Part shown: one piece after another, positions 33,390 through 42,142 of the stretch
Layout: every line of letters starts with the position of its first letter
Position numbering within the stretch: position 1 is the first letter of the stretch
Assembly: GCA_964387495.1 (NCBI GenBank)
Contig: CAYLXB010000005.1
Location: forward strand, 1-64,000
Length of the DNA stretch: 64,000 nt
Direction of reading: 5' to 3'
DNA from: DSXF01 sp964387495
GTDB taxonomy: Bacteria; Chloroflexota; Anaerolineae; Anaerolineales; Villigracilaceae
Translations under genes and position numbers: made by a program
Notes under the pieces: model-generated
The model's input: only the letters and a program-made list of their open reading frames with translations
Databases searched by the model: none
What the model was told of the DNA's origin: nothing

Positions 33390-33818
33390 ATGGATCACGA
33401 ACAAATTCAACAACTTATTCTTGCACGTTTGAGCGGCGGGACCAGCCCGGCAGAGATTACATATGAAATATGCGAGATGGCCGGGCTGAACTGGCAGGAG
33501 GCTGAGGCTCTCGTCCAACAGGTCCAGGTCGAAAAAAGAACGGCCATCGCGCGCCGCCAATCGCCACTGCTTTTCCTGTTGGGAGCGGCCATCTTCCTTG
33601 GTGGTATCGCGCTGCTTGCTTCATCGGCGTGGCAGTTGAGCAAGACGGTGGAGGCTCTTGCCTCGCAGCAGCTGGGTACCAGGAGGTTCGCCTCCCTGAT
33701 CGCTGCCATCCTGTATGCCCCTGAAATATTTGGCAAGGTGGTTTTTGGGCTGGCGTTGGTCATCGGCAGTCTCACCGGAATGACCCGCCTGTGGTATTCC
33801 ATCCTGTTCAAAGATTAG
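33390..33818 (+). CDS. Small membrane protein of unknown function
   Basis: A 142-residue protein. Residues 1-55 form an amphipathic helical region (DHEQIQQLILARLSGGTSPAEITYEICEMAGL), rather like a small winged or UBA-like helix bundle. Two membrane segments follow (~60-80 and ~108-128). The GGAGAGG site before ATG 33390 decides the start. It diverges from alaX and is followed by the promoter of the Gld-like ABC operon. No family recognised. Confidence 0.7.
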   Translation: MDHEQIQQLILARLSGGTSPAEITYEICEMAGLNWQEAEALVQQVQVEKRTAIARRQSPLLFLLGAAIFLGGIALLASSAWQLSKTVEALASQQLGTRRFASLIAAILYAPEIFGKVVFGLALVIGSLTGMTRLWYSILFKD

Positions 33819-33844
33819 CGTTTCATTAGAGTTTACACGCCTAC

Positions 33845-33874
33845 TTGACTCTGACCCTTCGATTATTGTATAGT
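33845..33874 (+). promoter_or_regulatory. Promoter of the Gld-type ABC operon
   Basis: TTGACT (33845-33850) and TATAGT (33869-33874) are separated by 18 bp. This is one of the best promoters in the window and lies 95 bases before ATG 33970. Confidence 0.7.
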
Positions 33875-33969
33875 AATACTCGGTTGTAAAACTCCGGCAC
33901 CGCTGCCTACTGGCGCTGTGCCGTTTGTTTCGCTTGGCATGAATTATTTCACAGTTTCAAGGAGACCGG

Positions 33970-34890
33970 ATGATACGAGTAAACGGACTCACCAAAGACT
34001 ATGGCGCGCGGCGCGCCGTGGACAACCTGACCTTCGAAGCCCGGCAAGGAGAAATCCTAGGATTCCTGGGCCCAAACGGCGCTGGAAAAACCACCACCAT
34101 GCGCGTCCTGGCCGGTTACCTGCCCCCCACCAAAGGCGAAGTGCAGGTTGCGGGGTATGACATTGTAGACGAATCGCTCGAAGTACGCCGCCGGGTCGGC
34201 TACCTGCCTGAAACGGTGCCCCTGTACAACGACATGACCGTTTTCGACTACCTGAAATTCATGGCAGACCTGCGCCACCTGCCCGGCGCCGAAGACCGGG
34301 TGGATGATGCCCTGGAAATGGTCGGCCTGGAAGACCGGGCTGAAGGTTACATCGGGAACCTGTCCAAAGGCATGCGCCAGCGCGTCGGCCTGGCACAAGC
34401 CCTCCTGCACCGGCCCGAGGTGCTCATCCTTGATGAGCCGACCATTGGCCTGGACCCCGGCCAGGTGGTGGAAGTGCGCAACCTGATCCGGGAAATTGGC
34501 AAGGAACGCACCGTCCTGCTCTCCACGCACATCCTATCGGAAGCGCAACAGATTTGCGACCGGGTGGTTATCATCAACAAGGGACGCATCGTGGCCGAGG
34601 ACACTCCTGAAAACCTGCAGGCCCGACTGACAGGTGCACAGCGCGTCAGCCTGCGCGTGCGCGGCGAGTCCGATGAACTGGTGGACAAGATTTCCGCCAT
34701 CAAAGGCGTCCAGGAAGTCAAAGCCCAGCCAGATGGAGACCTGGAATTCCAGCACGCGCCCGGCGAGGATGTTCGCCCGGAGGTTGCCCGAACGGTCATC
34801 CAGGCAGGCTACGACCTGCTGGAGATGCGCCCGGTGGGTATGAGCCTGGAAGAGATCTTCCTCGAACTGACCGGCAAGAAGGGAAAATAG
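33970..34890 (+). CDS. ABC transporter ATP-binding protein (GldA/NosF-like)
   Basis: A 306-residue ABC-2-type ATPase. Walker A GPNGAGKTTT near residue 38, signature NLSKGMRQRVGLAQALL, Walker B VLILDEPTIGLDP, switch His in LLSTHIL. A C-terminal extension (~220-306) with a small beta domain is typical of GldA/NatA-like proteins. It powers the permease and the GldG-like protein encoded next. An AAGGAGA site precedes ATG 33970. Confidence 0.92.
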   Translation: MIRVNGLTKDYGARRAVDNLTFEARQGEILGFLGPNGAGKTTTMRVLAGYLPPTKGEVQVAGYDIVDESLEVRRRVGYLPETVPLYNDMTVFDYLKFMADLRHLPGAEDRVDDALEMVGLEDRAEGYIGNLSKGMRQRVGLAQALLHRPEVLILDEPTIGLDPGQVVEVRNLIREIGKERTVLLSTHILSEAQQICDRVVIINKGRIVAEDTPENLQARLTGAQRVSLRVRGESDELVDKISAIKGVQEVKAQPDGDLEFQHAPGEDVRPEVARTVIQAGYDLLEMRPVGMSLEEIFLELTGKKGK

Positions 34891-34900
34891 GGAGGCAGAC

Positions 34901-35647
34901 ATGCGCAACATTTGGACCATTGCCCGACGTGAATACAAGCATTACTTTGTCAGTCCGATCGCCTATGCCATCGCTTTCACAATTTTGGTGGTGATCGGGA
35001 TCATCTTTGCACTGAATATCATGCAGGCCAGCCAGCCGAGTTACTACGCGGCGTATGTCCCCGATGTGACCATCGTCACCGGCCCGATGGTATTCATGCT
35101 GCTTTTCTCTGTGCCCGCGGTAACAATGCGCCTGCTGGCAGATGAACAACGCATGGGTACCATGGAATTGCTGCTCACGGCCCCCCTGCGCGACTGGGAA
35201 CTGGTCTGCGGCAAATGGCTGGGAGCCTTCCTGTTCGTGTTGACCATCATTGCCGCATCCCTCGTCTATCCCCTGATCCTGCACTTGATGATCGATCCAG
35301 GCCTCGACTTGGGATTGGTGCTGACGAATTACCTGGGCGTCATCCTGGTGGCTGCTGCCCTGCTGGGGGTGGGGGTGGGGATTTCCGCCCTCTTCAGCAA
35401 TCAGATCGCGGCTTTCTTCACCACGCTGGTGACCCTGGTGGTAATCTGGTTCCTGATCGGCGCACCTGCCGATATCCTGCCGGCAAAGTTCGGCGATTTC
35501 TTCCGCTACATTGACATACGCGAGCATTTCTACAATTCCCTGGCGATCGGCACGATCAACTTATCTGACATCGTCTTCTGTCTCAGCCTGGCGGCGCTTG
35601 GTTTATTCATCGGCTCCATCACAGTTGAGATTCGGAGGTGGCGCTAA
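34901..35647 (+). CDS. ABC-2 type permease (GldF-like)
   Basis: A 248-residue permease with six membrane segments, starting at ~17-40 after MRNIWTIARREYKHYFVSPIAY, the GldF/NosY-type start. SVPAVTMRLLADEQRMGTMELLLTAPL and RDWELVCGKWLGAFLF match the cytoplasmic linker of this family. It is followed with a one-base overlap by the GldG-like gene. Gap to the ATPase gene is ten bases. Confidence 0.9.
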   Translation: MRNIWTIARREYKHYFVSPIAYAIAFTILVVIGIIFALNIMQASQPSYYAAYVPDVTIVTGPMVFMLLFSVPAVTMRLLADEQRMGTMELLLTAPLRDWELVCGKWLGAFLFVLTIIAASLVYPLILHLMIDPGLDLGLVLTNYLGVILVAAALLGVGVGISALFSNQIAAFFTTLVTLVVIWFLIGAPADILPAKFGDFFRYIDIREHFYNSLAIGTINLSDIVFCLSLAALGLFIGSITVEIRRWR

Positions 35648-37254
35648 TGGCTAAAACGAAAAAATCCGAACAGGATACCCTGAAAAAGTTTGCACCCTAT
35701 GGCCTGTGGTTGTCGGCTGCAGGGTTTGTAGCCGCCCTCATCCTGGGTGTAATGAAACTCCTGGTATTCATGGAACTGTACACACCCCCGGATGCAAAAC
35801 GCTTGAACCTGATGTTCTGGATCAGCGTCGGCCTAGTTGTGGTTGGGCCGTGTATCTATGCCCTGCTGGACCCGCAGGGAACGCGCAATTTCCTTGTTGG
35901 CCGCCAGGCACGCTATGGCAGCAATGCGCTGGTGCTGACAGCCGCCTTCCTGGGGATCCTGATCGTAGCCAACGTCATCACCTACCAGAATCCACGCCTG
36001 CTCGGGGACCTGACAGAGGACAAGCAAAACACCCTCGCGCCGGAGAGCCTGGAAGTGCTCAAAACCCTGCCCGAGCCGGTCACGGCAGTTGCCTTTTATT
36101 CTTCGCGCACGCCCGTGGATACCGCCAGCAAACTACTGATGAACTTCCAGGCCAATAGCGAGGGCAAATTCCAGTATCGTTTCGTCGATCCGGAATTGAA
36201 CCCGATTGCCGCCCAAGAAGCCGAAATCACGCGTGACGGCGTCATCCTGCTGCAAATGGGCGACCGCCAGGAACAGGTGACCTATGCCGACGAAAACGAA
36301 ATAACCGGCGCCCTCATCCGCCTTATGAACCCCGATGAACGCAGCGTTTACTTCCTCAGCGGACACGGAGAAAAAGACATCGAGCAGGCCAGCGACGCAT
36401 CCATGACCTCCGTCAAGAGCACCCTGGAGGGGAAGAACTACACCGTCAAAACCCTTAACCTGATCGCCACAAATGCCATTCCGGAAGATGCCGCGGCCAT
36501 TGTGATCGCCGGCCCGAAGAAACCTGTTTCGAAAACGGAGACCGAGCTGCTCAAGGCTTACCTCGAAAACGGGGGTTCCCTGGTACTCCTGGCCGAGCCG
36601 GCGGCATTGACAGACTTTGGCGACACGCAGGATCCGCTCGGCGAAATGCTGAACGAAGACTGGGGCATCACTCTGGACAATAACCTGGTACTCGATCCGA
36701 CCGTAAACCCGCCATATGTAGCCGTTGCCGCCCAGTACGGCTTTCACGCCATCACAGACAAGATGGGCACCATGGTGTCTGTCTTCCCGGAGGCCTGTTC
36801 GCTGACCGTCGAGAATACGCCCGAAGGCAAAACTGTAACCCCCCTGATCCTGTCCACGGACAGCGCCTGGGGCGAGACTACCCTGACAGGTAAGGAAGGT
36901 GAACAGACCCAGTTCGACGCAGGTGCCGATAAACAGGGACCGCTGGTGCTGGCTGCGGCCGGTGAAACGTCCGGCGGCGAAGGGCGCCTGGCCGTCTTTG
37001 GCGACTCCGACTTTGCCAATGACTCGACCTACACCACCTATGGGAACAGCGACATGATCATCAATACCATCGACTGGGCGGTAGGCCGGGACAGCAGCAT
37101 TGGCATCACCCCCAAAGAGCCGGTCGAACGCAGTATCCGGTTCATGAGCCAGCTGGGCGTCATCGGCATCCTGCTGGGAGCGGTCTGTCTGGTGCCCGGA
37201 CTGGTGCTGATTGGCGGCCTAGCAGCCTGGGCAGCCCGCCGGAGTCGAGGTTAA
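35647..37254 (+). CDS. GldG-like ABC-associated membrane protein
   Basis: A 535-residue protein with three N-terminal membrane segments (~15-40, ~60-82, ~95-117), a large extracytoplasmic domain of ABC_transp_aux/GldG type, with LTEDKQNTLAPESLEVLKTLPEPVTAVAFYS and SVYFLSGHGEKD, and a C-terminal membrane segment (~508-530). In Bacteroidetes GldG works in gliding; in other bacteria the same set of genes has unknown export or envelope roles. ATG 35647 overlaps the permease stop by one base and avoids a less likely upstream GTG. Confidence 0.88.
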   Translation: MAKTKKSEQDTLKKFAPYGLWLSAAGFVAALILGVMKLLVFMELYTPPDAKRLNLMFWISVGLVVVGPCIYALLDPQGTRNFLVGRQARYGSNALVLTAAFLGILIVANVITYQNPRLLGDLTEDKQNTLAPESLEVLKTLPEPVTAVAFYSSRTPVDTASKLLMNFQANSEGKFQYRFVDPELNPIAAQEAEITRDGVILLQMGDRQEQVTYADENEITGALIRLMNPDERSVYFLSGHGEKDIEQASDASMTSVKSTLEGKNYTVKTLNLIATNAIPEDAAAIVIAGPKKPVSKTETELLKAYLENGGSLVLLAEPAALTDFGDTQDPLGEMLNEDWGITLDNNLVLDPTVNPPYVAVAAQYGFHAITDKMGTMVSVFPEACSLTVENTPEGKTVTPLILSTDSAWGETTLTGKEGEQTQFDAGADKQGPLVLAAAGETSGGEGRLAVFGDSDFANDSTYTTYGNSDMIINTIDWAVGRDSSIGITPKEPVERSIRFMSQLGVIGILLGAVCLVPGLVLIGGLAAWAARRSRG

Positions 37255-37261
37255 TCCAACC

Positions 37262-37843
37262 ATGCTCAAACGTTCCACTGTGATCAGCATTGTTGTGCTG
37301 GCCGCCCTGGTTGGGCTGGCCATATACCTGTCACGCCAAAAAGAGACAAAGTCCGAGACGGAGGCGGTACCGACAGAAAGCCAGATCTACCTGTTCAACG
37401 AGTCCGACGGGCTACCGAATGCAGTCAAGATCGAGGACAAGCAGGGTAAGGTTGTAGCCGTGCGCCAGGAGTTGGATGGGAGATGGACTTTCGAACAACC
37501 CATCAGCGCCGAGACCGAAGAGGGCTTTGTTGATTACGCAACCAGCGAGTTGACGACTCTGCTCGTCCTGAACACGATGGAAAATATGCCTCCGGCCGCA
37601 GTAGGGCTGGACCACCCGGCTTACATCATCACCATCGGCTTCAGCGGCGGAAAAGAGACAACCTTCAAAGTTGGCAATCCCACCGCCACCGGAAGTGGTT
37701 ATTATGCCTTCAAGGAAGATGGTGAAATGGTCATCATCAGCAAGTCGGGTGTGGATACACTTTTGGAAATCTACAACAACCCACCGGAGGTCTCAACCGA
37801 GACACCAGACCCAACGGCAATGGAAGCCACCGCCACGCCCTAA
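37262..37843 (+). CDS. DUF4340 protein
   Basis: A 193-residue protein with an N-terminal membrane anchor (~5-24) and a DUF4340 extracytoplasmic domain (~45-170), with the GRWTFEQPISAETEEGFVDYATSELTTL and AAVGLDHPAYIITI segments. DUF4340 genes regularly follow GldA/F/G-like genes, as here (gap of seven bases). Threonine-proline-rich C-terminus. Full function unknown. Confidence 0.85.
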   Translation: MLKRSTVISIVVLAALVGLAIYLSRQKETKSETEAVPTESQIYLFNESDGLPNAVKIEDKQGKVVAVRQELDGRWTFEQPISAETEEGFVDYATSELTTLLVLNTMENMPPAAVGLDHPAYIITIGFSGGKETTFKVGNPTATGSGYYAFKEDGEMVIISKSGVDTLLEIYNNPPEVSTETPDPTAMEATATP

Positions 37844-37875
37844 CAATTACGTAAGGCTGGTTAATGTTTAGGGTA

Positions 37876-37904
37876 TTGATTTTCATTCAAAAAAAGAGTA
37901 TTCT
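37876..37904 (+). promoter_or_regulatory. Promoter of the principal sigma factor gene
   Basis: TTGATT (37876-37881) and TATTCT (37899-37904) are separated by 17 bp, 38 bases before ATG 37943. Confidence 0.6.
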
Positions 37905-37942
37905 GAACACAGAAACCAGTCTGCGAGGTACCAAGAAACAGC

Positions 37943-39154
<1,212 letters not shown>

Positions 39155-39170
39155 CAACGACAAAAAATAA

Positions 39171-39203
39171 AAAGAGGCAGAAGGTGCAAACTTCTGCCTC
39201 TTT
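39171..39203. terminator. Bidirectional terminator between rpoD and bcp
   Basis: A perfect 13-bp stem, AAAGAGGCAGAAG (39171-39183) paired with CTTCTGCCTCTTT (39191-39203), has a 7-base loop. T-tracts lie on both sides (TTTTT on plus; TTTTTATTTTTT on minus), so it can stop both convergent genes. Confidence 0.95.
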
Positions 39204-39225
39204 TTACGTCCTTCAGGCGAGTCCG

Positions 39226-39699
39226 CTAACCAGCCTGGTTCCCAGCCAGCGCCGCCAGGACCTCCTGGCTGTGCCCCGCAGGCTTGACATTTTCAAAAAC
39301 CCTGCGAATGACTCCGTCCGGCCCGATGAGGAAGGTAGTGCGCAGGACACCTTCATACTCCCGTCCCATGAACTTCTTTGGCCCCCATACTTCGTAAAGC
39401 AGGCAGACCTGGCGATCCGTATCTGCCAGAAGCGGGAATGGAAGCTGGTATTTTGTTCTAAACTTGGTGTGGGCCTTGACCGGATCCGGGCTGACCCCGA
39501 GGATGGCCACACCGGCATCCAGATAAGCCGAATAATCATCCCGGAAGCTGCACGCTTCAGCGGTACAACCCGGCGTATCATCCTTGGGATAGAAGTATAA
39601 AACCACCGCCCGGCCGCGATAATCCTCCAGCCGCCGGGGAGCGCCGGTCTCGTCTTGCAGTGAAAAATCAGGGGCCAGGGTCCCCGCGGAGAGAGCCAT
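39226..39699 (-). CDS. bcp: Peroxiredoxin, BCP/PrxQ type
   Basis: A 157-residue thiol peroxidase. The catalytic segment is YPKDDTPGCTAEACSFRD, with peroxidatic Cys (~45) and a resolving Cys five residues later, as in alpha-helix-type PrxQ. LRTTFLIGPDGVIRRVF is the typical C-terminal stretch. It reduces hydroperoxides using thioredoxin. Convergent with rpoD; the response regulator gene ends 16 bases upstream. Confidence 0.93.
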   Translation of the reverse strand: MALSAGTLAPDFSLQDETGAPRRLEDYRGRAVVLYFYPKDDTPGCTAEACSFRDDYSAYLDAGVAILGVSPDPVKAHTKFRTKYQLPFPLLADTDRQVCLLYEVWGPKKFMGREYEGVLRTTFLIGPDGVIRRVFENVKPAGHSQEVLAALAGNQAG

Positions 39700-39715
39700 G
39701 CTGTGTTCCTCCTGC

Positions 39716-40081
39716 TTATAAAACCCCGATCTTCTTCAGGGTGGATTCCATCACATCCAGCGTCACCGGCTTGACGATATACGCATCCGCCCCGCCGGAG
39801 GCTGCCTCAATGCGCGTGCTGGCCTGGTCATCCGAGGTGACCACCACCACCGGCACCGATGCCAACCTGGGCTCCCGGCGAATGTATGCCAGGATCTCGA
39901 GGCCATCCACGCCGGGCATATTGATGTCGAGCAGGACCAGGCTTGGGACGAAGATGCCAAAAGCCGAGATAGCCTGAGCGGGCCCATAAGCCGGCCGAGC
40001 CTCGATTCTCAGCACATCAAGCATCTGGCAAAGCACATCCGCCGTACTGCGATTGTCATCGATCACAAGAGCAATGGACAT
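39716..40081 (-). CDS. Single-domain response regulator
   Basis: A 121-residue receiver domain only (CheY-like). Phospho-acceptor Asp in LVLLDINMPGVDG near residue 52, acidic pair IDDN at the start, conserved Thr in VVVVTSDD, and Lys in YIVKPV. There is no output domain, so it works by protein contact. It begins two bases after the stop of the moeA-like gene and is therefore probably co-transcribed and coupled with it; no kinase is adjacent. The longer open frame upstream overlaps that gene and is not used. Confidence 0.88.
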   Translation of the reverse strand: MSIALVIDDNRSTADVLCQMLDVLRIEARPAYGPAQAISAFGIFVPSLVLLDINMPGVDGLEILAYIRREPRLASVPVVVVTSDDQASTRIEAASGGADAYIVKPVTLDVMESTLKKIGVL

Positions 40082-40083
40082 AA

Positions 40084-42063
40084 TTATGAGACCTCCGCAA
40101 TTAATTGGCCCATTTGGGAGACATCGTAGCCAGGCAAGGCTGCCACCGCAGAACGGAAAGCCGCTTCCTGCAGCACGTCGAACAAGGGTGACAACAGCAG
40201 AGAATGTGCATGCTCCTGCGGGATGATCAGGTCGTAGCGCTCCTGGAATAAAGGAATGAAGTCCAGGTCCAGCGCCTGTGCAGCTGCCGCAATGCCCAGG
40301 CCGCAATCGGCCCGGCTCGAAGCCACCGCCGCGGCCACGCCCAGATGGGTGTATTCCTCTTGATTGTAGCCGAGAATGTCCGCAATGGAAATCCCCTTTA
40401 AGGCCAGGTGATAGTCCAGCAAAACGCGTGTCCCGGCGCCGCGCTGCCGATTCACGTAGCGAACATCAGGCCGAATCAGGTCTTCCAAGCTTTTAAGGTG
40501 CTTTGGGTTGCCGCGCGGCACCATCAGTCCCTGCACACGCCCGACCAGCGCCACCACCTGGACCGGCACGCCCGGCAGATATTGGGGCAGGTAGCTGAGG
40601 TTGAATTCTCCGGTCTGCGGATCAAGAAGATGTGAACCGGCAAAATGCGCCTCACCGCGCTTCAAAGCCACCAGGCCGCCCTGTGAGCCAACGTTCGCCG
40701 AGGCCAGGCGACGACCACACCCGGCCAGGAACTGCGCCAACAGGTCAAGCGTGAGGTCGTGCGAACCGATGGCAAAGATGGTACGCTCCAGATCGGGGAG
40801 GGGCCGCAGCAGGCGCACGGTCACCTGCTCCCCGGCTTCCACCCCCTGCACCCCGCGCGGCAGGACGACAAGCCCGTCTGCCCGCACCAGGGAGGTGATC
40901 ACACCTGCACCGCGCGTAAGCGGTGCGGCCAGCAACTTCTCCCCCACCCGCCCGGCCACCACACGCACATAGTCATCATCCCCGGCAGGGGAGGCCAGTT
41001 TACGCGTCAAGGAGGCGGTGACCGTCTGCGGTTCAGCCGATATACGGCCCAGCCAGCGGGCGATCAGCGGTTCGACAAAGATATCCACAGTCAGGGCAGC
41101 CGAGACGGGATAACCGGGCACACCGATGATGGGGACCTTGGTTCGCTGCGAGGAGCCTGCAGCCTCCCTTTCAATCAGGCCGAGGATCACGGGGTGTCCC
41201 GGACGAACGGCCACGCCATGCACCAGCAACTCACCCAGCTCATCCACCACACGCGCCGAAAAATCCTCCGCCCCTGCCGAGGAACCGGCATTGAGCAAAA
41301 TCAGGTCGTGGTCGCGGGCGGCCTCCCGCACCCGTGCGCAGATCAGGTCGAAATCATCGGGTGTGATGGAGAAGCGGCTGGCAAGGCCGCCCATCGTGCG
41401 CACCTGGGAGGCCAGCACCAGCGAGTTGTACTCCAGAATGTCGCCACGCTTCAGTTCGGTGCCGATGGGTACCAGTTCGGTACCCGTGGGCAGGATGGCC
41501 ACCCGCGGCCGCCGGGCCACTTCAACAGTCGTATGCCCGGCTGCCGCCACCGCGCCCAGGTCCACCGCCCGCAGCACCTGGCCGGCAGCCAGTACCAGCT
41601 GGGTGGCGACAATATCCTCTCCCAGCGGGCGCACATGGCTCCAGGGCGTCACGGCCGCGCGGATGCGGATCGAAGCGGGAGAGCGAACGACGGACGAAAT
41701 ATTTCCACCGGCGTCAAGAGGTTCAATATTTTCAATTGGAATGACTGCGTCGAATCCATCCGGCAGGGGATCGCCGGTATCCACGTACTTGGCCTGGGTG
41801 CCCACGGCCAGCAATACCGGCGCAGAGGGCTGCGCCCCGGCAGTTTCGGAGGCCCGCACGGCAAAACCATCCATGGCCGAGGCATGGTAATGCGGTGACG
41901 AGATCTCCGCCCAGACCGGCTCAGCTAAAACGCGGCCCAGGGCGTCTTCGTCCAGGGGAATGCACTCGGTACCAATCACGCTCCACAGTCCGGCTTCATC
42001 CAAAGCCATCTCCAGCCGCGCCCGGGCTTCAGGCAGGGGAATATCATGCAAGTAAAGACTCAT
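40084..42063 (-). CDS. moeA: MoeA-like molybdopterin molybdenumtransferase fused to a PBP-like domain
   Basis: A 659-residue protein. Residues ~1-430 are MoeA, which inserts molybdate into adenylylated molybdopterin: SAMDGFAV near residue 66, and the MoCF-like NAGSSAG..D and VLPTGTEL-type segments. Residues ~450-655 are a periplasmic-binding-protein-like domain (DLTLDLLAQFLAGCGRRL, then RGAGTRVLLDYHL), as in the helix-turn-helix/MoeA fusions known in Chloroflexota, Firmicutes and Archaea. The domain may sense molybdate or tungstate, but this is inference. ATG 42063 is immediately preceded by a -10 box, so the mRNA looks leaderless. A second MoeA is at 50549. Confidence 0.9.
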   Translation of the reverse strand: MSLYLHDIPLPEARARLEMALDEAGLWSVIGTECIPLDEDALGRVLAEPVWAEISSPHYHASAMDGFAVRASETAGAQPSAPVLLAVGTQAKYVDTGDPLPDGFDAVIPIENIEPLDAGGNISSVVRSPASIRIRAAVTPWSHVRPLGEDIVATQLVLAAGQVLRAVDLGAVAAAGHTTVEVARRPRVAILPTGTELVPIGTELKRGDILEYNSLVLASQVRTMGGLASRFSITPDDFDLICARVREAARDHDLILLNAGSSAGAEDFSARVVDELGELLVHGVAVRPGHPVILGLIEREAAGSSQRTKVPIIGVPGYPVSAALTVDIFVEPLIARWLGRISAEPQTVTASLTRKLASPAGDDDYVRVVAGRVGEKLLAAPLTRGAGVITSLVRADGLVVLPRGVQGVEAGEQVTVRLLRPLPDLERTIFAIGSHDLTLDLLAQFLAGCGRRLASANVGSQGGLVALKRGEAHFAGSHLLDPQTGEFNLSYLPQYLPGVPVQVVALVGRVQGLMVPRGNPKHLKSLEDLIRPDVRYVNRQRGAGTRVLLDYHLALKGISIADILGYNQEEYTHLGVAAAVASSRADCGLGIAAAAQALDLDFIPLFQERYDLIIPQEHAHSLLLSPLFDVLQEAAFRSAVAALPGYDVSQMGQLIAEVS

Positions 42064-42070
42064 ATCTGGA

Positions 42071-42099
42071 ATTATATCCTGCCCACAAGACATCGGCAA
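42071..42099 (-). promoter_or_regulatory. moeA: Promoter for moeA-PBP, leaderless
   Basis: On the minus strand TTGCCG (42094-42099) and TATAAT (42071-42076) are separated by 17 bp, and only seven bases lie between the -10 box and ATG 42063. The predicted transcript starts at or next to the start codon. Confidence 0.75.
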
Positions 42100-42104
42100 T
42101 GCGC

Positions 42105-42133
42105 TTGCAAAACTTCCCCCTCCCATGTACAAT
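42105..42133 (+). promoter_or_regulatory. Promoter for the TIR-WD40 gene, leaderless
   Basis: TTGCAA (42105-42110) and TACAAT (42128-42133) are separated by 17 bp. ATG 42143 lies nine bases after the -10 box, so the transcript is almost leaderless. The upstream ATG (42125) falls inside the promoter and is thus unlikely as a start. Confidence 0.75.
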
Positions 42134-42142
42134 TTTATCGAG

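Noticed and set aside
42125..42142. Start of the TIR gene at ATG 42125
   Set aside because: That codon overlaps the spacer and -10 box of the best promoter; ATG 42143 lies just after the expected transcription start.
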